64,000 nucleotides of DNA from Madurella fahalii (lineage: Eukaryota > Ascomycota > Sordariomycetes > Sordariales). The notes below the pieces were generated by a model that saw nothing but the letters and a program-made list of their open reading frames with translations, made no database searches and was not told the DNA's origin. Positions 23,250 to 33,251 of this stretch are shown here, in pieces. The DNA lies in the NCBI GenBank assembly GCA_029876055.1, contig CM056879.1, positions 248,001 to 312,000 of the forward strand. Reading direction: 5' to 3'. Position 1 is the first letter of the stretch, and each line of letters starts with the position of its first letter. A program made the position numbers and the translations under genes.

Positions 23250-24339
23250 ATGGTCAGTCCAACACAAGCCCATTTGTTGCCTGAGGAGCTAGGATGAGAT
23301 ACCTGGACATCTAAAACATGAAAGTTGCTCATCGTCGGACCGACAGTCTGGTCTGGAAATCCTTGGCGCTGCATCTACCGTCCTGGGGCTGGTCGAGTCC
23401 GCCATCAGCTTGGCAGCCCGACTGCGGGAAGCCCGCCAGCGCCAGAAGGGTCTGGCAGGAGTCCTTGACCGCCACGCTCAAGAGCTCGTCGAGACGCAGC
23501 GTATGGTCGCGCTCGTCCGAAACGAAGAGGCGCTGCAGACGGCCGCTGTCGCCGCCGAGCTGGTCGCGTTGGAAGTGGTCGCCAAGAGCTTGGTAAACAT
23601 TTTAACCCGAATTCAAACGAGCGTCGGCGACAACAGGAAGCAGCGCGGCTTCGCCCAGTTCTTTTACCAGCTCGCGCACGGGTCCCGGGATGAAGCCGAC
23701 CTACGCACGGCGATGGAGGACCTCGGACGCGTCAAGGCCGACCTGGGTCTCTGCATCAGTGTCGCCCATGTTGGTCTGAGCCGGGGCATGCAAGATACTT
23801 TGGTTCTGAACACGCATCTGCTTGAGCGTGTCGATTCTGCGGTCCGCGCCGTAGTAGGCGATGGCCAGGGCCTGTTGATCGGCAAATTGGCTCGCGGACG
23901 GCCTGTCCGAGGTACGTTGCCTTTACCTACCACTTCTACCCATCTTTGCTTAGCCCTAACTCCTTGCTACATCATGGCCTCGCCGTATTGTTTTTCCCTT
24001 CTTCCATCTTTTTAACCAGTTTCACTAATCCAAGGATCAGAGGACGGCACCGTGGTTGTCACCGGCGACGACCTTGCATCCCTCCATCGCGACGGCGGCG
24101 GCCGCTCCTCTCCCCAAACGGCTCCAGAGAGTAACAGCACGGTAGGTCGTCACATTGTGACGGACAACATGACGGCGGGCCAGGCGTTGCAAATTAACGG
24201 GCCCGTCGGGGCACAAGAGTGGCACAAGACGAGCCATCTCCTCGTCCGGGACAACAAGGCGACGGGACAGAGCATGCAGATCAATGCAAGCATGTCGATG
24301 GAGGCTTTCTCGGCTCTGTTGCGTGCTCGACAGGGATGA
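23250..24339 (+). CDS. Putative amyloid-motif effector partner of NLR (SesA-like layout)
   Basis: Predicted 290 aa: a helical N-terminal domain plus two copies of a short Asn/Gln/Gly motif at the C-terminus. The N-terminus (SGLEILGAASTVLGLVESAI) looks like the membrane- or death-domain leader of fungal STAND-associated proteins. Residues 30-185 are helical. Copy 1 is HIVTDNMTAGQALQINGPVG (about 229-248) and copy 2 HLLVRDNKATGQSMQINASM (about 257-276), each with N-x3-G-x3-Q-I-N. Exons are 23347-23911 and 24035-24339; the intron 23912-24034 has a CACTAAT branch site. The first exon is uncertain: ATG at 23250 directly followed by a GTCAGT donor keeps phase, giving an exon of only the start codon, but a more distant exon is possible. 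The gene is convergent with the NACHT-ankyrin gene carrying a matching motif. Role as a cell-death effector is inference. Confidence 0.65.
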
Positions 24340-25095
24340 GAAGAGGAAGGCCGAGAATGCGTGCGGTCATTAGCTAGTACCTCGGTTGTGTTCCAATTTC
24401 CTCCCCCCCTCCTTATTTTTTTTTTTTTTTTTTTTTTTGGTTTCGGGTACTAGTAAGTCGGCTGCTATAGTTTAGGTTGGTGGGAATGAAGATGGACTAG
24501 ACTTGTGTTCAAATGAATTTAAAACAGAAGGGTTCCAGCAATAATCATGCCTTGTAGTAAACGCGGTCCTTCTACCAAGCCTAGGACTTAAAAATGCCTA
24601 TTTCGTGCTATGCGCAAAAAAACGAAGATCAGGACAATATTGTCCTGTTGGGATCAAGGGGACGCAGAGTAGCGCACCCCGGCAATACATTTAGTCAACT
24701 CAGGCCATGGCCAGCATGCCTTTGGGCGGCAGTCATGATCTCGTTGCACATGCTTCTTCATTGAAAGTCCAATTGGGATGCCAATATACATTACAGGAAC
24801 AAGAAAAGTCAGCAAGAAAAATCCTAAATCCTAGAATTCCGTCATGGAAAAAAGAGCAGTGCACCAGACATGGCTTTCTCTTTACCTCACATTGCCCACC
24901 TAACACCCGATAGTAGGACCGCGGCGCTTCAACACAGAGCTCTACTTGTAGTCACATATCCCCAGTGCCTGGAATCCATGTTGCCTGGGCCAGGACCAAT
25001 TCGCCCAAGCATGGCCACCTTGTGCAGCGTCACGCCCTGCGTCTTGCCTGACCCCACTCTCCCATGCCTTGATTTCTTCAACAATGGAGTGGGAT
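24340..25095. other. Convergent intergenic region with poly-T tract
   Basis: 3' ends of the motif-pair gene and the NACHT-ankyrin gene meet here. It contains a 23-nt T run (24416-24438) shortly after the first gene's stop, and no coding signal. Confidence 0.5.
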
Positions 25096-28000
25096 TCAGG
25101 GGAACCACGGAGAAAAGGTACCGTTACCGGAGAAATGCGGCGGCTTACCCGGTGGCTGGGTTCCTGCCTGAACAGGAAAACCTCTAGAACCAGGTTGTAC
25201 AAGTAGAGCATGGCCACCTTGCGAACCAAACCCATTCCGTACAGCGGTCTGCGCCGACCTAATGGCGAGTATGTTGGCCAGTGCCTGCGGGAAGATTGCC
25301 TGCTGGAGCAGCTTTACAATCCCGTCGCTATTCTGGACCGGGGCTGCTTGTAGCGGAGTGATTCCGAAGCGGTTCGCAAACGTCGGGTTAGCGCCTTTCC
25401 CGAGCAGAAGTTTGACAATCGCCTCATGGCCGTTGGCTGCAGCCAGAAGTAACGACGTGTTACCGTCCGCGTTGAAAGCGTCCGGGTTGGCTCCGGCCTC
25501 GAGAAGCAGCTTGGCTGCCGCCACATGACCATTGCATGCAGCCGCCAGCAACGGCGTGTTACCGTTCCTCTCAGCGAATTCCGTGTAAAAATTGTTTTTG
25601 AGCAGCAGCTCCACGACCGCTTCATGGCCGTTGGCCGCAGCCTGAAACAGTGGTGTGCAGCCAAAATTATTCCTCTGGCCGGACCCTGTGGTCCCGAGGA
25701 GTAGTTTGACAGCCGCCCGCTGGCCGAGACTTGCGGCCGTGTTCAGTGGTGTGTTTCCAAAGCAGTCGAGGGACGCCGTGTTGGCGCCCTTATCTAGGAG
25801 GGCCTTAACCACCCTAACGTGGCCGTGTCCTGAGGCCATGTGTAATGGCGTGAATCCAATGTTGTTCCTGGCGCTCGGATCGGCCTCCTTCTCGAGGAGC
25901 AGGCTGACCGCTTCGACATGCCCATGCCGAGATGCAGACATGAGCGGTGTCCATCCGTTCGCGCTCGCGATGGCCGGGTTGGCTCCCTTGTCCAAGAGCA
26001 GCCGAAGCGCCCCCAAGTGGCCATAGCCGGCAGCTGAGTGCAATAGCGTCCATCCGTGCTTGTTTATGAGAGTCAAGCCGTTGCCTTTGTTGAGAAGCAG
26101 CTGGACCATCTCAAAGTAACCGTAGTGCAAGGGCCATTCAAGCGACGGCCAACCGTCCTCGTCGGCGACGGTCAAATCGTCACCCGTCTCGAGAAACAGT
26201 CTCACCACGGCGGCATGGCCACCGGCCAAGGCTAGATTGAGGGGCATCTGCTTGTCTTTGTCAAAGATCGCCATCCGCGCCCCATTCTTCAGGAGTAGCT
26301 GGACCACATCCACGTGCCCGCCCAGGGCGGCCCAGTGCAGTGCGGACCGTTTGTAGGTCTTGTCTCGCTCGTGGAGGCCATCCCAGCTTGCCACGAGCAA
26401 GAACGCCACAGTCTGTACCAGTCCAAAATAGGATGCGGCCATTAGGTCGGTTAGCCCGTCGGGAGGCTCCCCACCCGCATGCAGGTTTGCCCAGCAGACA
26501 CGGAACCAAGTCAGAAAACGCTTCGAGCTCGTGCCGCAGAGTGCTCGCACCATTGCCGCCATCTCAAATTGCTTCTCCGTGGGCGATTGTCGAAAATGGG
26601 TTGACCAGTGTCTGGCGGCGTAGTTTAGAAAGGGATGGTCCTGGAGATATTGGGCGACCGGCCCGTCTCGGCCCAGGGGATTCATCTCAAACTCGACCTG
26701 CAGCAAGTATCGAATGCAACACCGAGCTAGGGTGAAGTGGGAGCTTGGTGAGTGCCAATTGTGCCGCTTGCTGGCAGCGTCGGCGGGCCCGGCCGGGAGA
26801 CGCTGGGCTTGTAGCATCATCGCGACCGTCTCGTCAAGCAAATGGATGGTCCCGTCCACCACGGTTACGAGCCCGCAGCTCTCTCGAATGATGAAGTCGT
26901 TGCCTGGCTCAATATCAAAGACGTCGTCGCCGTCCGACATGATAGCCAACGCCGAGGCCATCTCCGCCACGGTCAGGGGCTCCGCCGCCGCCACGACAAT
27001 CTGCAAGACTCTGTTGGCCTTGGCAACGTCGCCACTCTTGTTAAGGATCTTGGTATAAGCGTTCCGGAGCTCGTCGGTGAGCTGAGAGGTAACCGTCATG
27101 ACCCGGTCGCGGTTGATCTTGCCACCTTTCTCGATCGACTTGAGCGTATGGTGGGCCCGTAAGTACGTCCTGTGCGCAGAACTCAGGAGACGCTGCCCAA
27201 GCAAGCGGCGGGTCTCGGGTCCGATATGGAGCGCGGGGTCTTGAACCCGCGACTCGATGAAGACACCAATATCGTGGGAGATCTTGCCTTTTTCCGGCTC
27301 CGTCTCTCCACGCAGATGGGAAGCGGGCGATTGCGATTTTTTAAAGAGGCCACAAAGCTTGGAGTAGATTCGGTCGTAAGGTTGGCTTGTGAGAAGAAAC
27401 TTTAGCTTGAAGCTCGCGACGTCCTTGGATTTGTATAGCCGGCACAGGGCCTCAGAGAGTATAACCCACTCCTGGGGGTCGCACTCATCCACCGCGTCGA
27501 GGAGGCAGACGATCTCACCGACGCCCTTGCGTTTCGCCGTATAGAGAAGCAGCTGCCATAACTTATCAAATTGTCCGGGACCGGACTTGTTCATGTCGGG
27601 CGGCAGCTGGTTCGTGCTCGGGAGTGGGATGTGATCTCGGCTGAAAAGTTGGGAGAGCATGTGCCGTAAAGCGCTGACTATACTTCTCCGGTCCTTTGAC
27701 CCGGTATCGAAGAAGAAGTAGCAGACGGTCCCAGAGCTCAAAGTCTCCGTCAGGTGTTTTATCAAAACCGACTTCCCGCACCCGGCTTCTGCAGACAACC
27801 AAAGCAACCTAGAGGACTCACTGTCCTTCCAGGTCTGAAACTCGGTATGTGAGAGAAACCAGTCTCCAATTCCATCGAGCTTGTATGGAATTTGGTCCTT
27901 TGGGTCTTCGTACTGCGGCACCTCGAGTCGATTCAAAATCTCCTCGCGCCTTTTGTCGAGGTTCGGAGTGGCAGTGCCCGCAGCTTCAAAAGAGTGGACA

Positions 28001-28231
28001 GCTGAGGTCAGCATTGGCAAGAATATGAAGCAGCTGAATGGCCATGCCATGGGCAGATCCATTCGGCCATGTGGGGGTATTGAAGGCTCGAGTTGAAACC
28101 ATACCTCCATGGTATATAGTTACAGGGGCGTTGTACTGAGATGCGGAACCAGAAGCCGCGTTATTCCTGGAGGAGGAGAACACTCCATAACCCGCGCCCT
28201 CCGCTTCGGGTGAAGACGGTCGGGTGTCCAT
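25096..28231 (-). CDS. NACHT-ankyrin NLR-like receptor with N-terminal amyloid-type motif
   Basis: Fungal STAND/NLR protein, 1010 aa in two exons: 28231-28105 and 28001-25096. The 103-nt intron (GTATGG donor, CCTCAG acceptor) joins in phase. Exon 1 encodes mainly a short motif, RNNAASGSASQYNAPVTIY (about 22-40), matching the C-terminal repeats of both flanking genes. The NACHT domain follows: Walker A in AEAGCGKSVLIKHL (about 114-127), Walker B in VCLLDAVDECD (about 207-217). The winged-helix-like segment near RVLQIVVAAAEPLTVAEMA precedes about twelve ankyrin repeats (from about 556 to 940; TPLHMASGHGHVRVVKALL is typical). Ankyrins would sense a ligand, NACHT would oligomerise, and the motif would template the partners. 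The repeats are diverged from each other, so no recent repeat homogenisation is evident. The domain calls are firm; the signalling role is inferred. Confidence 0.88.
28112..28192 (-). other. Amyloid-type (sigma/HET-s-like) motif of the NLR
   Basis: Encodes about residues 14-40 of the NACHT-ankyrin protein. Key positions are an Asn pair, Gly, then Gln-Tyr-Asn-Ala-Pro-Val, with Asn at -8 and Gly at -4 relative to Gln. The same spacing occurs in the repeats at 24151-24210 and 24235-24294. Confidence 0.6.
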
Positions 28232-30005
28232 TATGTGTATTGCCGAGAGCTTCTAGCGTGACGAAGGGCGGTGCGAGCCTGGGATGCATTCAGTCCCCGA
28301 ATCCCCAATAGGCACAGAGATGGTTCGACTCGAGATGAACTTCGGTCCAAGGTCTGGGTCGGTGTGGTATAGAAGGAGTAAGAGAAGGAAGACGAGCGAG
28401 GGAAGTGGCATGACTCGAGAAAGCAAGGTACCAGACTTGGGAAGGAGTATGGCCCTTAATTGCAAGGCCGAAAACTGACGGAAAGCCCAGCTGTTTCTGC
28501 CATCGCTCGCTGCCTCATCTTGTCGCAACATCGAAATTCAATTACACGTGGCGCTCACCCCCCAGGTGCTGCAGTTTGCTAATCCTCTGGCTGCGTTTCT
28601 CCAGTCTTCATTGCAACCTGAGCAGCGCCACCTGCCTTCGAACGCCTTTGCTTGCTTAATCGGAGTGGGCATCCATTTCACCACTGAAAGACAGCAACTG
28701 TCTACGTGGCCGTGAGCGAGTTCCCGCAGTCGGATGTAACTAAGGTGTCCTATCTAGCTGGTAGGAGGTGATTGCAGGTTGAAGATGAGCCCTCACAGGC
28801 TGGGGTTGGGGGCAGGTCAAAGCCAGCACGATATCTCTCCAAGTAAGCGGTAATCGCGGAGTGGGCAGTTGGGTGCGGCGGGCGATAGCCTAATGTGATA
28901 TGCGCCCAATCTGCGGGCCGGCACCAGTCGATTGGGCCAGCATGCCCCTCCCTCTCCGCCAGTCGAACAACTCCAAGTCGGTGCAAAAAGTCTTCTTCAG
29001 AGCACTCGCGTTAGATAACGTCGGTAACTGCGGTAACTGCCAGGGAATGGTGGGCAAAGCCAAAGATGGCGCTGATCATTTTAGGCCTAATATGGTGAGG
29101 ACGACGGGCCGAGACTCTTCCCATTTGTCAAGGACTGATGCAAAACGTTCCGCAAAGCATCGTCAGCGAAGGCAGATGAGCTGGATGGTGACTTTCTGGT
29201 CCACGTTACATCCCTAGACGTCCGCCTTCGCCTGCTGATGCAGACTTGGAGCTGAACCCAAAGGTCGCAGGCTGAGATCCAAGCGATATGAGGACTCGTG
29301 ACTGATTGCCATGAGCCACATTAATATGCGGGCAAATCTGGTGCATGCCTTGTCAAATCAAAGCATCGAACTATGCAGTGCAGGGTCTCGTTGCTCCTCT
29401 GCCCAACTGTCCTTACTCCTCCGCGGAGCCCAAAATTCCCCTTACTGGCGCTGTTCGTAAAAATCCAGTGATTCCATCAGAGCTCTGGAGGCCGAGCTCA
29501 GTCGGCTCAATCCCGTCTTCGCAACGTACCTCGAGTGGTGGGCATGCATGGTTGGGCAATCGGGTCTCGAGTCACGGTGTCACACTGTAGCGTCACCAGC
29601 GCCGACGAAACAAGCCAGGCTACCATTCAGGATAGCACACATGCACTAGCGTTGGATTTGTTTGGGCCACGCCAGCGATAGGAAGTCTCTCAACCGCTGG
29701 AATCGCATGGAAAGATACGGGTTGCGGGATGGCATTGGGAGGCAGAGGTCCCCAGGGTCCCCTCGCGAGAGAACGGGGATCCAGGGACCGTAAGCCAAAG
29801 GATATAAAGGAATCAAACAAGTTGCTCCGAAAACATCCCCCTATTCTTTGCCTAACCGCAAGCTCTAAGCTGGGAAGCCCTGCGCTGAACTGTCTGCGCT
29901 TTGTCACTCTTCCACCCGCGACGCCGTTCCATCCCCCTTCCCCGAGAGTATGAACCCCCAAATACCCAAAGAGGAGCCCCGAACTGTGCAATGTTGACAA
30001 TTTAG
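28232..30005. promoter_or_regulatory. Divergent promoter region of NLR and small motif gene
   Basis: 1.8 kb between divergently transcribed genes, the NACHT-ankyrin receptor (minus) and the 181-aa motif protein (plus). No open frame here has a recognisable domain. A shared control region for receptor and partner would be expected if they work together. Confidence 0.45.
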
Positions 30006-30551
30006 ATGGCTACTATCAACATCCCCGCCGTTGCTCGTAGCGCAATCACGTTGATTGACTCCATCGTCACGCGTATGAGAGGTTGGATAAGAAATAAGGC
30101 CTCCGATGTCGGCTACGTTGCGACCCTCAACAAGCATATCACAGAGCTCAACGAGATTCGGGAGTTCGTCTCGTTTATTCAAAAGCAGCCGGATGAACAG
30201 ACCCCGCAAGTTGGCGCCGCGCTCGTTACGCTTGAGAGCGTTGCGCGGAGGTTCAACTGTCGGACGCCGCGTACCATCAACGATGTCACAAATCTCATGA
30301 AGGAAATGATGCAGGCGAGGGACGCGCTCAGGCGAGCCCGGCCCGGCGACATTCATTTGGCTCAGAACAACGATGCAAAGGGAGGCAAGCAGGTTAACGG
30401 CGCCCTTGGGGTAGCTCACACGGGCCGGCGTCTGGTGGTAGAGGCCACGGGGAACACCTCAGAGAATGCGTTCCAGCTCAACGCCCCAGTTTATGGGAAT
30501 TCTGACGACTTCGCCAAGATGATGGCGGCGCTGAATGGGGTCGGAGCGTAG
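30006..30551 (+). CDS. Small protein with helical domain and two C-terminal amyloid-type repeats
   Basis: Single exon, 181 aa. Residues 1-112 are predicted helical (TLIDSIVTRMRGWIRN, LNKHITELNEIREFVSFI, VTNLMKEMMQARDALRR) and match no family I can name. Residues about 117-135 (HLAQNNDAKGGKQVNGALG) and 142-164 (RLVVEATGNTSENAFQLNAP and three more) are two related motifs. They share the Q-(V/L)-N-[G/A] core with the receptor's exon-1 motif QYNAPV and with the gene at 23250-24339. The tail SDDFAKMMAAL resembles MEAFSALLRA after the second repeat of that gene. It is divergent from the NLR gene with 1.8 kb between. Most likely a second signalling partner of the receptor; that is inference from motif and position. 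Confidence 0.72.
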   Translation: MATINIPAVARSAITLIDSIVTRMRGWIRNKASDVGYVATLNKHITELNEIREFVSFIQKQPDEQTPQVGAALVTLESVARRFNCRTPRTINDVTNLMKEMMQARDALRRARPGDIHLAQNNDAKGGKQVNGALGVAHTGRRLVVEATGNTSENAFQLNAPVYGNSDDFAKMMAALNGVGA

Positions 30552-31700
30552 GCCGTGGGAATTGAAGCAGTGCCGCAGGGAGCCAGTTTGCGTGTGAATT
30601 TGCAAAGTATGCCTTTCCATGTGTTGTCGGAAGGAGATAGTTTGGCGGGGCCTTGGGTATTTATTTATTTATGGAAAATATGATCTTTCATCCGCTCAGT
30701 AATTTGCTTGCCTGACCTTACTTCACTGAACTGCCGGGTAACATGTCGTAATTCAGTTACTGCAATTGTACCGGAAGGTAACCCCAACCCCAAGGATAGG
30801 TTTTTAATTCTGTCTACCACTCTAATCAAAGCACGGACGCGGTGCTGGCGGTTGGTGTAGGACTGGTCGTGGGGATGGCAACCTCTCGGGAAGATCGTAC
30901 GTCAAACAGGGAAGGTCCGGCGTGAAACCCAAGACGAGGGAGTTTTAAATCTGGCACTACTAGCTGTTCTCTTGACCGGCGACAGCTTCGAAAATATCTC
31001 GAAGTTACCAAAAGCATAGTAGTAGGTATGAGTTAACAAAACGGAATTCCGTGGCCTGGCTATATAATCACATGCAAGAGGAGACCTTCAATTAAGTTTA
31101 CAACAGGTGTGGGAAGATGTGTTGAATTGTGTGTCCTATCTAAGGAGGAATGACCCCCTGTTTGGGAGGAACAGTACCTATAATGGCGCAAGATAAAATG
31201 GGTCCCTAGCGAGCTTCACTCCCCAACGCGTCATCCCAGTAACTGTCGGCCCCTGCGGACAGTTTTCCTCAACTCCATGCTTTGAGTTACGGTTGAAGCT
31301 GTTGGCATTGTGGTATGTACAGCGGGGGCACACCGGCGCAGAGGTGCTTAGCGCCTGTACCCGACCCCAAAAGCCGCAAGGGATCTCCAAGGTCAGAAAT
31401 AAGTGGATTCGTCCTTTATACCACATTCAGACAACCTTAATAATTAAGGAACATATGCCCGACAGAAGCAGATCACAGGAGTTGCAGCTGTTGTCCCGTC
31501 ACCTATCATGTTTAGACAGGTGCGATAAATAAGGTACGGTAACGAGATGCCAAGAAGATCCACGGCGATTAGGGGGCCTCGATTAAGGTACAGCACCGAA
31601 GGTACTTTATTCAAAAGTTAAAGCGGCCAGATGCCGCAGGCTGTACCCCGCCACTTCCACTCTTCATCACAAGCAACGCCCCAATTCTCAATCTTTCATC
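30552..31700. promoter_or_regulatory. Intergenic region
   Basis: No gene is seen. It is AT-rich at 30.6-31.1 kb and has two TAAGGTAC octamers (about 31531 and 31584) upstream of the histidine-phosphatase gene. Confidence 0.4.
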
Positions 31701-32573
31701 ATGAATCCAGCGCCTCCAAGGGCAAAGCGTTAGGTATTGGGATTAAACGATATCTACAGCATCCACATATGCTGATGCGAGGCGTTTAACCAGAGAAAAC
31801 TTGTGCTGTGATCCATATCTTGCGGCATGGACAGGCACTTCACAAGTTCGAAATATTATCGCGCTAAAAATGGGCTGTGACTGACCAGAGAAAAAGCGTC
31901 GACAAGAGCCACCTCTTTCCCGACCCTTCCCTGACGGAAACCGGCCAGCTGCAGGCCAGGAATCTGAACATCACAACAGGCCCGGACCTCGTCCTCATTT
32001 CTCCCATGACAAGGACTCTTCAAACTGCACTCCTTGCTTTCGACTCTCTCGAGGGAATTGAGATCCGGGTCTGGCCGGACCTGCGAGAAGCTCACAACGC
32101 CCTTTGCAACAAGGGGATCCCAAAAGCCGATCTGGCTGCTCAGTTTCCGCAATTTGACTACACCGAATGCCATGACGAATGGGACTATCCGGACCACAGC
32201 ACGGACGAAGCAGTAGCTCGGGCAGAGAGGGTCAGGAAACGTGTGAAGGACCTTTCTACTTCCTACGGAAACATCTACTTGGTCACTCATCGTGGGTTTA
32301 TTGCCTTTCTGGTGCAGGGAGAGAAGTTTGATGTTTGCGGTAAAGTTCGAGATCTATTCGCTTTTCTCCTTCACCGGGTGTAGTTTTCTGACGGTGGCGC
32401 CAGAGCATCATCAATACCGATTTGCAGCCGAGGATGAAGTCGGCGGTGGGAGATATGGCGTGAACAGAGATACAGGCCTGATGCAAGACTTTGGACCGAC
32501 TCTTCTCCTTCCAACGGAGGGACACGAGAACCCAACGGGAGATTTGGATGTCGAGGGTGATCGCCAGGAATAA
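31701..32573 (+). CDS. Histidine phosphatase (phosphoglycerate mutase-like) family protein
   Basis: Four exons, 31701-31728, 31794-31845, 31891-32339 and 32404-32573, join in phase to 232 aa. The catalytic RHG (about 20-22) lies in IHILRHGQALHK; LTETGQLQA, SPMTRTLQTAL and the second His in YLVTHRGF (about 160) complete the family signature. The C-terminal CEHHQYRFA and DFGPTLLLP are typical of fungal PGAM-like proteins acting on small phosphate esters; the substrate is unknown. The introns are 65, 45 and 64 nt. The 45-nt second intron has a GTTCGA donor, and its acceptor CAGAG is needed for phase, so that junction is the weakest. The gene lies between the amyloid-motif gene and the NACHT-less membrane protein, but nothing ties it to them functionally. 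Confidence 0.85.
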
Positions 32574-33251
32574 AGGTAGGTAGTAGTTTGAGAAGCTTTT
32601 CGCGCTAGGCCTAAACGGTTTCCCAAATACCTACCCTCGGATCCCATGACTAGGTAACCATTGTCAAGTGTTCCTTTATCTAGCAACACCGACACGCCGG
32701 CACATCCCGACGCAAGAAACATGGCTTGCTAAATGAATTCCGACCCTAACCCTTGCCCACCAGCCTGGTCAGGGGTAAAATTCCCCAGTTCTGGTTCCCC
32801 GGGCGGCTGAAAGAGATGGTGCAGCCATGGAACCAATCCGACCCCTGGATTCTGAGCCGGGAGCGGGGCACGTTCCCGTTGTCTGTCCACATCGGAGAGA
32901 GCTGGGCAGATTTTGAGACGTGCTTAGCCTCAAAGCTGCTTCTCCATCGACCGGCACAGGCAGCCTCGCCTGAAAGTCTGGTCCTTTCGGGATAATTTTC
33001 ATGTCGAATTACCTGGGTCTGGACGCCGCCGGGTCTCGGAAGGGTACTCCTGACGACCTTTCGGCGGTTTGGCTTGCAGCAATCTGCGGCTGAGAAAGCC
33101 ACGCAAAGCCGGAGAGCTTGGAGCATCGTTGGTTCCCTCACAACGTCCCATTTATTAGATTCCAGGTCCCTAACTCGCTCTCTACGTAATTTTCACCAAT
33201 ACTCTGAGAACCCCGACCCTTGCCTCCTTCTCCCAGAGTGGCCCCGTCGCC
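32574..33251. promoter_or_regulatory. Intergenic region
   Basis: No gene and no amyloid-type motif or NACHT remnant was found in any frame just upstream of the next gene, which matters for calling that gene NACHT-less. It probably holds the promoter. Confidence 0.4.

Noticed and set aside
22919..23374. 151-aa minus-strand frame with a hydrophobic stretch
   Set aside because: Overlaps the motif-gene start region, has no recognisable family, and the hydrophobic segment is short; probably chance.
24416..24438. Poly-T run as a sign of a retroposed gene
   Set aside because: No target-site duplication, and the neighbouring gene has an intron, so it is not a processed copy.
25096..28231. Reading the locus as a classical HET-E/HET-D type gene with WD40 repeats
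   Set aside because: The C-terminal repeats are ankyrin repeats, not WD40, and there is no N-terminal HET domain.
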